From NCBI GenBank assembly GCA_017465565.1, contig JAFTWA010000019.1:43409-107408 (forward strand): 64,000 nt of DNA, given 5' to 3'. Shown here one piece after another: positions 8,805 to 17,899 of this stretch; position 1 is the first letter of the stretch, and the number at the start of each line of letters is the position of its first letter. Under the pieces are notes generated by a model, which was not told the origin of the DNA, did no database searches, and saw only the letters and a program-made list of their open reading frames with translations. The stretch is from Tyzzerella sp. Lineage in GTDB: Bacteria > Bacillota > Clostridia > Lachnospirales > Lachnospiraceae. Made by a program: the position numbers and the translations under genes.

Positions 8805-9651
8805 TTAATTTTCAAGCTTCTGGGCCACACATTCCATATGCCGATTGTCTGTACCACAGCATCCGCCCCATATTTTAATTCTACTAACTTCACGCAATCT
8901 TATCATCTCGTCGGCGAATACATCTGGTTCTGAACACTTCAAATCAACAGAATTGTCTAATTCTGCGTAAGATAGTGGTGACGTATTTGCTTGGATTCCC
9001 CAGAATCGTTCTTTAACTATTTGATTGTCATTAAATGGTTGAGCCAACGCTTCAATTACAATACTTGGATGAACACAGTTTGACATATAACAAGCAGGTG
9101 CAACCTTTGTTATTTTATCAATATATTGTATAGCATCTGCTATGGTTGTTCCATCAATCAGCTTTCCATCCTTTTGAATTGTGAAACTAATAATGTAAGG
9201 TAATCCCGTAGATTCCATCGCTCTCGCCATGCCTGCCGCCTCAGATAATACTGGCATAATTCCTGCATAAAGGAAATCTGCCTTTGCATCCCATAAGACC
9301 GCCAACATACATTTCAATTCCGCTATTCTTTTGCATATTTCTCAAAAAATTAACATTGTCCGCAATAATCGAATCTGGACAATCTGCGCATTGCACTCTC
9401 TCGTAGTTTGCACGTCGAGTTGGAGTTGTCGCTATAAATGGCAGCTTATATTTGCGTGCTATATCAATATATTCATTCCATAAATTTGCTAGAGCAACAG
9501 CACCTTTTTCATCATAAATCAGCTTTGCCATCGCAACATGCTCATCAAAAGTTAATCCATATTCTCGCTTTAGGCGTTCCCCAAGAGCGCCTTCCATAAG
9601 TATATTATTATTTCGTTTTATACATTTTCTGAAATTTGTAGTTGCGCTCAT
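8805..9651 (-). pseudogene. homocysteine S-methyltransferase family, disrupted
   Basis: Two overlapping frames make up one gene. The 5' part (9651 to about 9280) carries the family start (LMEGALGERL) and PFIATTPTRRANYERV and ends in YVGGLMGCKG. The 3' part carries KADFLYAGIMPV, the zinc cysteine motif GGCCGTD and the C-terminus. Between GGLMGC and the KADFLYAG segment family members have roughly 30 more residues, so a short deletion plus frameshift has occurred near 9260-9300. The broken enzyme would have moved a methyl group from S-methylmethionine or SAM to homocysteine. Confidence 0.72.
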
Positions 9652-9669
9652 TATAATTGCTCCAATCTT

Positions 9670-10146
9670 CTAAACAACAATATCCTTCAATTCAAAATTT
9701 ACTACCTTCTTCAAATTCTCCAAAGAAACCTGAACCTGATAGCCGATTTTCCCTGCACTAAATATAATCGTATCAAAATTCTCAGCCGACACATCAATTG
9801 TGGTTTTAAATTGTTTCTTCATTCCAATTGGAGAACAGCCGCCATGAATATATCCTGTTAATGGCAAAAGTTCTTTTGACTTAATCATACTAATGTTTTT
9901 TTCACCAACTGCTTTCGCAGCTTTTTTCAAATCTAATTCTTTGTTAACTGGAATCACGAAAACGAAATTATTTTTTGAACTCCCAATTGTAACTAACGTT
10001 TTAAACACTTGATTAGGATTTTGATTTAAAACACTTGCAACCTCAATACCGCTAGTAACTCCTGAATCCACATAATTATAGCTTTCATACGGAATCTTCT
10101 TTTGCTCCAGCACGCGCATCACATTTGTCTTTTCATTCTTACTCAT
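9670..10146 (-). CDS. ybaK: Cys-tRNA(Pro)/Cys-tRNA(Cys) deacylase, YbaK/EbsC type
   Basis: A 158-residue editing-domain protein that hydrolyses mischarged aminoacyl-tRNA in trans. Seen are the VMRVLEQKKIPYESYNY start, the QVFKTLVT strand, the KELDLKKAAKAVG helix with its catalytic lysine region, and the conserved GGCSPIGMKK loop. Length is normal. It overlaps the preceding HIT gene by eight bases (ATGAGTAA), so the two are translationally coupled. Confidence 0.92.
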   Translation of the reverse strand: MSKNEKTNVMRVLEQKKIPYESYNYVDSGVTSGIEVASVLNQNPNQVFKTLVTIGSSKNNFVFVIPVNKELDLKKAAKAVGEKNISMIKSKELLPLTGYIHGGCSPIGMKKQFKTTIDVSAENFDTIIFSAGKIGYQVQVSLENLKKVVNFELKDIVV

Positions 10147-10615
10147 AATTAACTAACCCAACTAATTTTTCCAACTCTTCAAGTAATTTTGATTTCATTA
10201 TATCTAATTCTACATCAGAAGGACGATTATCATCGCTATACATTTTTTCCATTGGATACCACCAAACTGGTCCTTTTCCGTTATTTCCATAGTTTTCTAT
10301 GTCACCACTTACTCTTGGAAATAAATGCCAATGCAGATGTGTATCTCCATTTCCTAGCAACTCATAGTTCATTTTCTCTGCACCAAAAGCATTTGCCACT
10401 GCTTCTGCTACAATAGACATTTCCTCTAAAAATCTCATTTTTACAGAATGGTCTAACTGAAACAATTCTGTTTTATGCTCTTTACAAAGAAATAAAGAAT
10501 AGCCTTTAAAATGCTGATTATCTCCAACAACTACATAACCTGTTTCTAATTCTTTTACGAAATAAGGATTATTGCCATCTTTAATCATCTTAATCCTGTC
10601 ACAAATAAAGCACAT
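10139..10615 (-). CDS. HIT family nucleotide-binding protein
   Basis: A 158-residue protein with the histidine triad HLHWHLFPR (HxHxHxx, about residue 95) that binds nucleotide phosphates. An N-terminal CxxC (CFIC) pair may bind zinc with later residues. The family hydrolyses nucleoside phosphoramidates or dinucleoside polyphosphates; the exact substrate is open. GGAGGTCAATT precedes the ATG, and the gene overlaps ybaK. Confidence 0.9.
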   Translation of the reverse strand: MCFICDRIKMIKDGNNPYFVKELETGYVVVGDNQHFKGYSLFLCKEHKTELFQLDHSVKMRFLEEMSIVAEAVANAFGAEKMNYELLGNGDTHLHWHLFPRVSGDIENYGNNGKGPVWWYPMEKMYSDDNRPSDVELDIMKSKLLEELEKLVGLVNYE

Positions 10616-10648
10616 AATTGACCTCCATTATACATCTCAAGATTTTCC

Positions 10649-11191
10649 TTATAATCTTTTCATCATCCAATATACATCTGCATATGTACCATCTTTATAC
10701 TTCATATTATTAGGCATTGTTCCATAAATCTCAAACCCCATTTTTTTATACAAGGCAATTGCTCTCTCATTGTCTGCCACAACCTCCAGTTCGATTTGTT
10801 CCAATCCCTTTTCCTTTGCTACTGCAACTAACTTTTCAATCATTGCCCGCCCAATACCCATTCCTGTGTATTTCTGAAAAAGGGCTATTCCCATCCTGGC
10901 ACGATGTCTATATCTACTTAAATCCATCCCCATGAGAGAACAATTTCCAACATATTCCCCATCTAGAAAACCTATAATTAGCAAATTACTTTCAGAGTTG
11001 TTATTTTTTTTAATAAATTCCTTTTCTTGCTCTAATGTAAGTGTAATTTCTTCTGGCTCTTTCACGAGAAACCTTGTCTCACCGCATGTCACACGCAAAT
11101 AATCCAGAAGCATCTCTGCATCATCCTCAGTGGCATTGCGAAGTAACACTTCATGTCCTCTTACATTTACTATCTCTTCATTAATACGCAT
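10649..11191 (-). CDS. GNAT family N-acetyltransferase
   Basis: A 180-residue acetyltransferase. The strand-helix pattern is clear: VLLRNATEDDAEMLLDYL at the start, YRHRARMGIALFQKYTGMG with the GIGRAMIEKL pyrophosphate loop (Q/R-x-x-G-x-G/A type), and NERAIALYKKMGFEIYG at the end. It resembles small-molecule and protein N-acetyltransferases of the RimI/YhhY group. An AAAAGGAG site precedes the ATG. It stands upstream of the HIT-ybaK pair with 33 bases between. Confidence 0.85.
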   Translation of the reverse strand: MRINEEIVNVRGHEVLLRNATEDDAEMLLDYLRVTCGETRFLVKEPEEITLTLEQEKEFIKKNNNSESNLLIIGFLDGEYVGNCSLMGMDLSRYRHRARMGIALFQKYTGMGIGRAMIEKLVAVAKEKGLEQIELEVVADNERAIALYKKMGFEIYGTMPNNMKYKDGTYADVYWMMKRL

Positions 11192-11405
11192 TCTCTCAAC
11201 TCCTTTTCATTCTCAACTATAGGAGAATTGTAACATTCTCTTCTTCTTTTGTCTATTCTATCGGCAACGCTATTAACGTTAATCCCAATGGATTCAAGAT
11301 TTCATCCTTTTTCGAATTAACAACATAAAAATCAAGTAACTTCCATTTCTTTCTCTCCTTTCTACTAAGTTAGTACCAAAAAGTGTCTGTTCGTTACAAA
11401 ATATA

Positions 11406-11414
11406 TGATATAAT
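11406..11414 (+). promoter_or_regulatory. extended -10 promoter of the acetyltransferase gene
   Basis: TGATATAAT is an extended -10 element (TG one base before TATAAT) about 70 bases before the start at 11484. No good -35 box is seen at 16-18 bases, as is common with extended -10 promoters. Confidence 0.5.
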
Positions 11415-11483
11415 GGTTTTATTATATATTACCATTACTCTAGGTTTTTAGGTAAATAATTTATCTACAAGGAGACTAAAGCT

Positions 11484-12086
11484 ATGAACATAAAAGAAAA
11501 AATGCACAACTGCCAGCTATATTATCCTAGCGGCGAAGAAATCATGAAAGAACAGACCGCATGCCTTGAAAAACTCTATGATTTCAACGCAACCCGTCCA
11601 CTTGAAGGTGAAAAACGTACTAAAATGCTAAAAGAAATGTTTGCGGAAATCGGTGACGACTGCTATATCGAACCACCTCTGCATTCCAATTGGGGCGGAC
11701 ATCATGTACATTTTGGTAAAAATGTATATGCAAATTTCAATCTGACACTTGTTGATGACACACATATTTATGTAGGTGACTACACTATGTTCGGCCCAAA
11801 TGTCATTGTTGCCACCGCTGGACATCCTATCTTACCTGAGCTTCGCCAGCAAGGCTATCAGTACAATGCCCCTGTTCACATTGGAAAGAACTGCTGGATT
11901 GGCGCCGGGGTTATCATAGTTCCTGGCGTGACCATAGGTGATAATGTTGTAGTTGGCGCAGGCAGTATTGTTACAAAGGATTTGCCAGACAATGTAGTGG
12001 CAGTTGGAAATCCATGTAAAGTACTGCGTGAAGTCAACGAACACGACAGGGAATACTATTTTAAGAATCACAAAATAGACCTGTAA
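11484..12086 (+). CDS. maltose/galactoside O-acetyltransferase-like protein
   Basis: A 200-residue left-handed beta-helix acetyltransferase. The N-terminal helical maltose-acetyltransferase domain (residues 1-60) is followed by hexapeptide repeats (about 70-185): DDCYIEPP, NVYANFNLTLVDDTHIYVGD, the catalytic TAGHPI histidine, and the NCWIGAGVIIVPGVTIGDN run. It transfers acetyl from acetyl-CoA to a sugar hydroxyl in the cytoplasm. Maa and LacA cannot be separated by eye. AAGGAG precedes the ATG. Confidence 0.88.
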   Translation: MNIKEKMHNCQLYYPSGEEIMKEQTACLEKLYDFNATRPLEGEKRTKMLKEMFAEIGDDCYIEPPLHSNWGGHHVHFGKNVYANFNLTLVDDTHIYVGDYTMFGPNVIVATAGHPILPELRQQGYQYNAPVHIGKNCWIGAGVIIVPGVTIGDNVVVGAGSIVTKDLPDNVVAVGNPCKVLREVNEHDREYYFKNHKIDL

Positions 12087-12095
12087 ACACAATAA

Positions 12096-12139
12096 TGCTG
12101 TCACATTTGCGATAAAATCGTAAATATGACAGCACTTTT
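12096..12139 (+). terminator. rho-independent terminator
   Basis: A 17-bp stem with a few G-U pairs (TGCTGTCA pairing with TGACAGCA at the base) and a 5-base loop is followed by CTTTTC. It ends the acetyltransferase transcript and lies between convergent genes. Confidence 0.8.
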
Positions 12140-13324
12140 CTAATTGGTGGCTGTTTCAATAGCCATTATAATCTTTTCCGCAGCTTCTAGACTTCCTCCG
12201 CATTTATAGAAACTCTCGGCAATAGTCTTTACATTCTTCTTATAAACTGAACTACGAATCACTTCTTCAACCGCATTCCTAATAGAAGTCACTGTATTTG
12301 ATTTCAAATAAACTCCAGCACCCAGTTCATTCACACGATATGCCACACCCTTTTGCTCATTTGTTTGAGGGAACATAACGAGTGGCACTTGGTAATATAA
12401 GGCCTCATTCACGCTATTCATTCCACAATGAGTAATAAAGACATCAGCCCTTTGTAAGATTTCTATTTGATTCACACTTGCAAAAATTTCTATATTACTC
12501 GAAATTCCTTTAAAAGCAGACAAATCAACCGTATTTCCGACTGACATAATCACTTTCATTTCAGAATCTTTAAACGCCTCTATACAATTCAAATAAAATG
12601 GCATCATTTGATTGTTTACTGTTCCCAGCGAAATATAAACTGTCTTAACGTCATCTCTTGCCACTTCATAATCCAACTTAGCAATAGAAGGACCAACGAA
12701 AGAGTATTTATCTGAAAAGGTTTCACTACATGGCTGAAATTCTGGAGATGTATAGACAATCGTATTCGTCTCGTTATCATTTTGAATAATATCTAAAACA
12801 TTTCGGACAGGATACCCTTTCTCCTGCAATTTCTTAATATGCCTTTTTGCCTTAGACATTTGAAATAGCACCTTAATAAGTCCCCATATACTTTGCTTCA
12901 TAATCTTAGACGAGTACTGATTAAATGCAAAAGTCGTCGTTGAAGAAACAAATGGTATATCTAACTTAAGTGCAATGAGCTTACCCCATAATGCCATGGA
13001 ATCTGCAACAATACAATCTGGCTGCCATGCTTTCATGTCTTCGAGAAGAGCTTCGTCCATGGCGAGCGTGGAATTTACAAGGACTTCAACAGCAAAATCG
13101 ATGTCCGTTGCAATTCTCTTGCCATCCTTCGGTGATAGCTGCTCTTGGCAATCATACCGGTCGCATGAGATGAATACAGCACCAGTAGTTTCGATTTTTT
13201 CTTTCATCATGTCATAGGAATAGTATCGCACTTCATGCCCTAGTCTGATTAATTCTTTTACAACTTCAAGTGTTGGATTAGTGTGCCCATGTGCCGGGAT
13301 ACAAAAGAAAGCTATTTTACTCAT
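12140..13324 (-). CDS. MGT-family (macrolide/UDP-sugar) glycosyltransferase
   Basis: A 394-residue GT-B enzyme of family GT1. The N-terminal acceptor domain starts with IAFFCIPAHGHTNPTLEV; the C-terminal nucleotide-sugar domain has ITHCGMNSVNEALYYQVP and the PQTNEQ segment that binds the UDP-sugar. Relatives glycosylate macrolides, terpenoids or flavonoids; the acceptor here is unknown. The ATG at 13324 overlaps the stop of the regulator gene (ATGAGTAA) and has GGAGA eight bases upstream, so the pair forms a tightly coupled operon and the enzyme is probably under that regulator. Confidence 0.85.
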   Translation of the reverse strand: MSKIAFFCIPAHGHTNPTLEVVKELIRLGHEVRYYSYDMMKEKIETTGAVFISCDRYDCQEQLSPKDGKRIATDIDFAVEVLVNSTLAMDEALLEDMKAWQPDCIVADSMALWGKLIALKLDIPFVSSTTTFAFNQYSSKIMKQSIWGLIKVLFQMSKAKRHIKKLQEKGYPVRNVLDIIQNDNETNTIVYTSPEFQPCSETFSDKYSFVGPSIAKLDYEVARDDVKTVYISLGTVNNQMMPFYLNCIEAFKDSEMKVIMSVGNTVDLSAFKGISSNIEIFASVNQIEILQRADVFITHCGMNSVNEALYYQVPLVMFPQTNEQKGVAYRVNELGAGVYLKSNTVTSIRNAVEEVIRSSVYKKNVKTIAESFYKCGGSLEAAEKIIMAIETATN

Positions 13325-13745
13325 TGTTTTCATCTCCATTTTGCATTTGATTTAACATCTCTAATATAGCTGCCTCTTTAATGATAGCCAGCCCTTGCTC
13401 TTCATCTCCCAGTATCACTAATCTTTCACCTGGATTTATGTCAAATACCTTTCTCGCTTTATACGGAATCACAATCTGCCCCTTATCTCCAACTGTGACC
13501 ATACCGAAAATATGCTTCCCTTTTGGAGGAACATTCAGTTTGTAATCTTTTTGGGAATAGTTAACAAGCGAATCCAGTGTAACGTCATATAACTCTGCTA
13601 ACTGGGCACATTTTTCTATATCTGGTAAGGTTTCTCCGTTCTCCCACTTTGCCAATGCCTGACGAGAAACTCCAACTTTCTCAGCCACCTCTTCCTGCGT
13701 AAATTGATTTAGTTTTCGCAATGAATATAAGTTATCACTAATCAA
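13317..13745 (-). CDS. XRE-family regulator with AbrB-like domain
   Basis: A 142-residue protein. Residues 3-60 form a Cro/CI-type HTH (LRKLNQFTQEEVAEKVGVSR then QALAKWENGE). Residues about 85-130 (MVTVGDKGQIVIPYKARKVF, then DINPGERLVILGD) match the SpoVT/AbrB swapped-hairpin DNA-binding fold. I set the start at the TTG at 13745, seven bases after GGTGG; upstream in-frame ATGs lack a site. It is co-transcribed with the glycosyltransferase and its promoter region borders the fold-back element, which may affect expression. Confidence 0.83.
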   Translation of the reverse strand: MISDNLYSLRKLNQFTQEEVAEKVGVSRQALAKWENGETLPDIEKCAQLAELYDVTLDSLVNYSQKDYKLNVPPKGKHIFGMVTVGDKGQIVIPYKARKVFDINPGERLVILGDEEQGLAIIKEAAILEMLNQMQNGDENNE

Positions 13746-13906
13746 AGTAATCCCACCTTTGTTATGTTTTTTTACATTATACATTATCAAGGCGGGGTTA
13801 TCTATCAACAAAAAATAACATAAATCCCAATAGATGTTATAATTTGTTGCATATGAAATATAAAAAGAGGCTGTTGCAAAATAAAAATCATAATATGCGA
13901 TTTTAT

Positions 13907-13932
13907 CCACCACTTTTTGTGGTGGTTTTTTT
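13907..13932 (+). terminator. inward-facing terminator in left arm of fold-back element
   Basis: CCACCAC, a 5-base loop of T and GTGGTGG are followed by seven T. It stops transcription entering the element from the left. Confidence 0.85.
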
Positions 13933-14507
13933 GTGTAAACACAAGAAATTGAAGGGCAGCTTTCCATATGCAATATTTTTGATGTTCCACGGATGAAAAT
14001 TCTTTGTTTTGAGCAGATTTTCCTCCTTTTTTAGGCCGTATTTTCCGTATACAAGATAATTGGCTTCTGACGTTAAAGTTTTGAGGCAAAATCTATGCAT
14101 AGTGAAGAAGATTTTTTACATATGGAAAATGAATCTTTTTAAAATATTTCAGCAACCTTCATCCGTAGAAGTACATCTGCAGTCTTTCGTTGATTTTCTT
14201 ACAACCTTGTGAGACAAAAAGTCAGTTGTTCAAAGCTCGTTCAAACAGTCACAAATTTCCGAGGCAAAATATGCGTTCAAATTCTGGCTGTGCGTTTGCA
14301 AAAAGATTCATTTTCCATATGTAAAAAATCTTCTTCACTATGCATAGATTTTGCCTCAAAACTTTACCGTCAGAAACCAATTATCTTGTATACGGAAAAT
14401 ACGGCCTAAAAAAGGAGGAAAATCTACTCAAAACTAGGAATTTTCATCTGCGGAACATCAAAAATATTGCATATGGAAAGCTGCCCTTCAATTTCTTGTG
14501 TTTACAC

Positions 14508-14534
14508 AAAAAAACCACCACAAAAAGTGGTGGA
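14508..14534 (-). terminator. inward-facing terminator in right arm of fold-back element
   Basis: The mirror copy of the left-arm hairpin; on the minus strand it ends in a run of T. It lies just downstream of prfA and so also serves as the terminator of the rho-to-prfA gene block. Confidence 0.85.
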
Positions 14535-14607
14535 TAAAATCGCATATTATGATTTTTATTTTCTCTTTATTTTTGCAATAGCCCCTTTATTATATTTCAC
14601 GTTCGTG

Positions 14608-15678
14608 CTATTCGTTCATCTTTGCCAATTTCGCTGCCTGATCTGCTGCAATAAGGCTATCGATAATCTCATCCAAATCCCCATTCATAACACTGTCAAT
14701 CTTATACAATGTCAATTTAATTCTGTGCTCTGTCACACGTCCTTGTGGGAAGTTGTATGTTCTAATCTTTTCTGAACGGTCGCCAGTACCAATCTGGCTT
14801 CTTCTAGCCTCTGCTTCTGCAGATTGTTGTTTTTCCAATTCTAATTCATACAGTTTCGAACGCAGCAAGCGGAAGGCTTTTTCTTTGTTCTGTAATTGTG
14901 ATTTTTCTGTCTGGCTGTAGATTACGATTCCAGTTGGATAGTGGGTCAAACGTACCGCTGAGTCGGTTGTGTTGACACACTGTCCACCGTTACCTGAAGC
15001 ACGCATTACGTCGATACGGATATCCTTTTCGTCGATTACTACGTCTACTTCCTCAGCCTCTGGCATTACAGCTACTGTAATTGTTGATGTATGGATACGT
15101 CCGCCTGATTCTGTTTCAGGAACACGTTGTACACGGTGAACACCACTTTCATATTTCATTCTTGAATAAACGCCCTGACCGCTTATCATGAATACAACTT
15201 CTTTGAACCCGCCGATTCCGTTCTCACTCAGTGAAATCATCTCAACTTTCCAGCGTCTGCTTTCCGCATAGTGTACATACATACGGTAAACTTCTGCTGC
15301 AAATAATGCAGATTCATCTCCACCAGCACCTGCACGGATTTCAACCATGATGTTCTTATCATCGTTAGGGTCCTTTGGAAGGAGTAAGATTTTTAATTCC
15401 TGTTCTAACTCTTCCACGCGCTTCTTTGACTCATATAATTCTTCTTTTGCAAGCTCTCGCATTTCTTCGTCAGATTCCATCTCAAGCATCTCTTCGCTGT
15501 CTACGATTGCCTGCTTTGCATTCTTATATTCTGTATATGCTTCAACGAGTGGAGCAAGGTCTGATTGCTCCTTCATTAATTTACGAAAACGGTTTGGGTC
15601 ATTCGCCACGTCTGGCTCTTGTAACTCATTCATGAGCTCATCATAACGAATTAGTAAATCGTCTAATTTATCAAACAT
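14608..15678 (-). CDS. prfA: peptide chain release factor 1
   Basis: A 356-residue class I release factor that reads UAA and UAG and triggers peptidyl-tRNA hydrolysis. The catalytic GGQ is present in [10 protein letters not shown] (near residue 230), as are [10 protein letters not shown] and the [12 protein letters not shown] segment. Length is normal. GGAGGAAATAAC precedes the ATG. It follows prmC, whose product methylates the GGQ glutamine, the usual gene pairing. Confidence 0.97.
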   Translation of the reverse strand: MFDKLDDLLIRYDELMNELQEPDVANDPNRFRKLMKEQSDLAPLVEAYTEYKNAKQAIVDSEEMLEMESDEEMRELAKEELYESKKRVEELEQELKILLLPKDPNDDKNIMVEIRAGAGGDESALFAAEVYRMYVHYAESRRWKVEMISLSENGIGGFKEVVFMISGQGVYSRMKYESGVHRVQRVPETESGGRIHTSTITVAVMPEAEEVDVVIDEKDIRIDVMRASGNGGQCVNTTDSAVRLTHYPTGIVIYSQTEKSQLQNKEKAFRLLRSKLYELELEKQQSAEAEARRSQIGTGDRSEKIRTYNFPQGRVTEHRIKLTLYKIDSVMNGDLDEIIDSLIAADQAAKLAKMNE

Positions 15679-15723
15679 GTTATTTCCTCCATATTTACCT
15701 ATCTATAAATAGTCATACTCTTA

Positions 15724-16554
15724 TTAATTGTACACGCCAAAGACCACTCGGTCAAGACCTGCCAAGTCCTTTTTCACAGTTACTTTTGCAAACCCTGCCT
15801 CTTCCATAAGGCATTTCACATCGTTTCCCTGGTCGTGTCCGATTTCAAAATACAACTTACCCTCTTTTTTTAAATATTTTGGACTCTCCTCTACAATCTT
15901 TCGATAGAAATAAAGTCCATCTTCCTTTCCGTCTAATGCAAGAAATGGGTCATGAAATTTCACTTCCTCTTTCAGTTCCTCAATGACTGCTGTGCGGATA
16001 TATGGCGGATTGGAAACAATCACATCATATTTCCCTTCTACATTTGCAAATAAATCGCTTTGCAAAAGTGTCACATCTGCTCTCAGTTTCTCTGCATTAC
16101 GGTACGCCACTTTAAGTGCCTCTTCTGAAATATCAACGCCAGTTCCTGCAATATCTTTTCCCAATTTACAAAGACTGATGAGAATACATCCGGAACCCGT
16201 ACACATATCAAGCACCTTCATCCCCGGCTCAAGTACGTCGAGCACACTTTCTACCAGCACTTCCGTATCCTGTCTTGGCACAAGCACATGCTCATTCACA
16301 CAGAATTCCAGTCCCATAAATTCCTGCACGCCTGTAATGTGTTGTAATGGAATGTGGCTTGCCCGTGTTACCAAGTATGCCTTGTACTGTTTTTCCTGCT
16401 CCGAAGACATTTCCTCATTCACACGGAGAAAATACATAGCCCGGCTGATTCCTGTTACGAACTCAAGCAAATACCACGCATCTAAAACGGCATCTTGGAT
16501 TTCTGCATTTTTCAGTTGTTCCTGCCCATATTCATAAGCTTCTCGTAGTGTCAT
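15724..16554 (-). CDS. prmC: release factor glutamine N5-methyltransferase
   Basis: A 276-residue SAM-dependent methyltransferase with an N-terminal helical release-factor-binding domain and a Rossmann domain: VLDMCTGSGCILISL is motif I and SNPPYI is the catalytic NPPY. It methylates the GGQ glutamine of RF1/RF2; prfA is the next gene. I start at the ATG at 16554, nine bases after GGAG, which places it directly after the DUF1385 stop codon. Confidence 0.95.
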   Translation of the reverse strand: MTLREAYEYGQEQLKNAEIQDAVLDAWYLLEFVTGISRAMYFLRVNEEMSSEQEKQYKAYLVTRASHIPLQHITGVQEFMGLEFCVNEHVLVPRQDTEVLVESVLDVLEPGMKVLDMCTGSGCILISLCKLGKDIAGTGVDISEEALKVAYRNAEKLRADVTLLQSDLFANVEGKYDVIVSNPPYIRTAVIEELKEEVKFHDPFLALDGKEDGLYFYRKIVEESPKYLKKEGKLYFEIGHDQGNDVKCLMEEAGFAKVTVKKDLAGLDRVVFGVYN

Positions 16555-16555
16555 T

Positions 16556-17482
16556 TTAGTGCTCTCCAAAATTTTCTTTTAAGTATCCTTTCCAGTCAAA
16601 TACTTCTTCCACCGCTTTAATCGCAACTTCAATCATATCGTCTGTAGGCTCTTTTGTTGTCAGATTCTGCATTGCAAGACCCGGCTTACTAAGTAGTCCG
16701 ATAATCGGATTTTCACTGCTTCCTGCAAGCTTGATTAACTCGTAAGAAATTCCTGCAATCACTGGAAGTAACGCGATACGAAGCACCACACGTAAAATCG
16801 GAGACTCTACTGTAATAAAGAAGCAGACAATGATACTTACAAACATGACAAAGAATAAGAAGCTGGTTCCGCAGCGTTTGTGCTGCTTTGAACTTTTTCT
16901 TACATTTTCTACATTTAATTCCATTCCGTGTTCAATGCAGTTGATACACTTGTGCTCTGCTCCATGATACATAAATGTTCTCTGGATGTCCTTCATTTTA
17001 GAAACTGCCAATATATAGCCGATAAATAATGCAATGCGCACCACAGATTCTAAAACAGTTCTGAGGAATCTTGATGGAATGATTCCTTTAAATAAACTAG
17101 AAATAAAGTATGGAAGCACCATGAAAAGTCCAAGTGCAATTACCACAGAGGCAATCATTGTGATTGTCATAATCAGGTCTTCCTTCTTTTGCTGCTTTTC
17201 TGCTTCTTCCTTTGTGAGAACAATATCTGTCTCCTCTTCTTCATAAAAGCTGGCAGAAAACATCAGTGTTTTCATTCCAAGCACCAAAGAATCTATAAAA
17301 TTAAATACACCTCTTACAAATGGGATTTTTGTAAGCTTCTCCCATTTGACGATGCTCTTATATTCGTCTACCTGAACTTCAATTTCACCATCTGGCTTTC
17401 TGACTGCAACGGCATAGTTCGAACCATTTTTCATCATAATGCCTTCCAGCAGCGCCTGGCCTCCTATATTCGATGATTTCAT
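16556..17482 (-). CDS. yqhQ: DUF1385 membrane protein (YqhQ-like)
   Basis: A 308-residue membrane protein of unknown function conserved in Firmicutes. It starts IGGQALLEGIMM, the family signature, and has HGAEHKCINCIEHG in the middle and about four hydrophobic segments (around 95-125, 135-160, 215-235, 240-260). It sits in the standard order rpmE, DUF1385, prmC, prfA. Start taken at the ATG at 17482 behind AGAGGGTG. Confidence 0.88.
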   Translation of the reverse strand: MKSSNIGGQALLEGIMMKNGSNYAVAVRKPDGEIEVQVDEYKSIVKWEKLTKIPFVRGVFNFIDSLVLGMKTLMFSASFYEEEETDIVLTKEEAEKQQKKEDLIMTITMIASVVIALGLFMVLPYFISSLFKGIIPSRFLRTVLESVVRIALFIGYILAVSKMKDIQRTFMYHGAEHKCINCIEHGMELNVENVRKSSKQHKRCGTSFLFFVMFVSIIVCFFITVESPILRVVLRIALLPVIAGISYELIKLAGSSENPIIGLLSKPGLAMQNLTTKEPTDDMIEVAIKAVEEVFDWKGYLKENFGEH

Positions 17483-17534
17483 AATCAACACCCTCTTTCG
17501 AATATCTGAAAAGATTATCCTGCTGATAATCAAA

Positions 17535-17563
17535 ACGGGTTGAAGTATTGAACCTCAACCCGT
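17535..17563 (-). terminator. rho-independent terminator after rpmE
   Basis: On the minus strand ACGGGTTGA and TCAACCCGT form a 9-bp stem, followed by TTTTG. It lies between rpmE and the DUF1385 gene and could limit read-through. Confidence 0.75.
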
Positions 17564-17577
17564 ATGTTTGAATCTTA

Positions 17578-17778
17578 TTATTGCATTCCGTATTTTTTGT
17601 TAAATTTATCAACACGACCACGAGCTTGAGTAGCTTTTTGTTGTCCTGTGTAGAATGGATGACATTTTGCACAGATTTCTACGTGGATTGATTCTTTTGT
17701 AGATCCTGTTACGAATGTATTTCCACAGTTACATGTTACAGTCGCTTGATGATATGTTGGATGGATTCCTTCTCTCAT
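17578..17778 (-). CDS. rpmE: 50S ribosomal protein L31, zinc type
   Basis: A 66-residue ribosomal protein. It begins [20 protein letters not shown] and keeps the zinc cysteines CNC and CAKC, so it is the zinc-binding (C+) form. GAGGTGAAAATA before the ATG decides the start; a longer open frame upstream is not used. Downstream of rho as usual. Confidence 0.96.
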   Translation of the reverse strand: MREGIHPTYHQATVTCNCGNTFVTGSTKESIHVEICAKCHPFYTGQQKATQARGRVDKFNKKYGMQ

Positions 17779-17899
17779 TATTTTCACCTCTTCATTATTT
17801 TTTCGCGATTGCCAACCGCGATTAGGTTCGCCTTTTCTAAACAGCTTTGTTATTGTATCATAGATACATCTGTTTTGCAAGTTTTTCTTAGACTATTTT

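Larger units (their letters stand above)
13854..14599. repeat. fold-back element (MITE-like) with about 290-bp inverted arms
   Basis: The left arm (13854-14140) and right arm (14300-14599) are nearly identical inverted copies around a 160-bp centre. The outer ends read GAGGCTGTTGCAAAA and GGGGCTATTGCAAAA, like insertion-sequence tips. The right arm has an extra run of about 12 bases near its tip. No transposase frame is present; frames found in both arms (KKEENLLKT) are mirror images of each other and not a gene. It looks like a non-autonomous element or a deletion relic of an IS; family not assigned. No target duplication could be recognised with confidence. Confidence 0.8.

Noticed and set aside
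13805-14537. Paired frames (about 65-100 codons) in the fold-back arms
   Set aside because: The same peptide arises in both arms only because the arms are inverted copies; no start signal and no family match.
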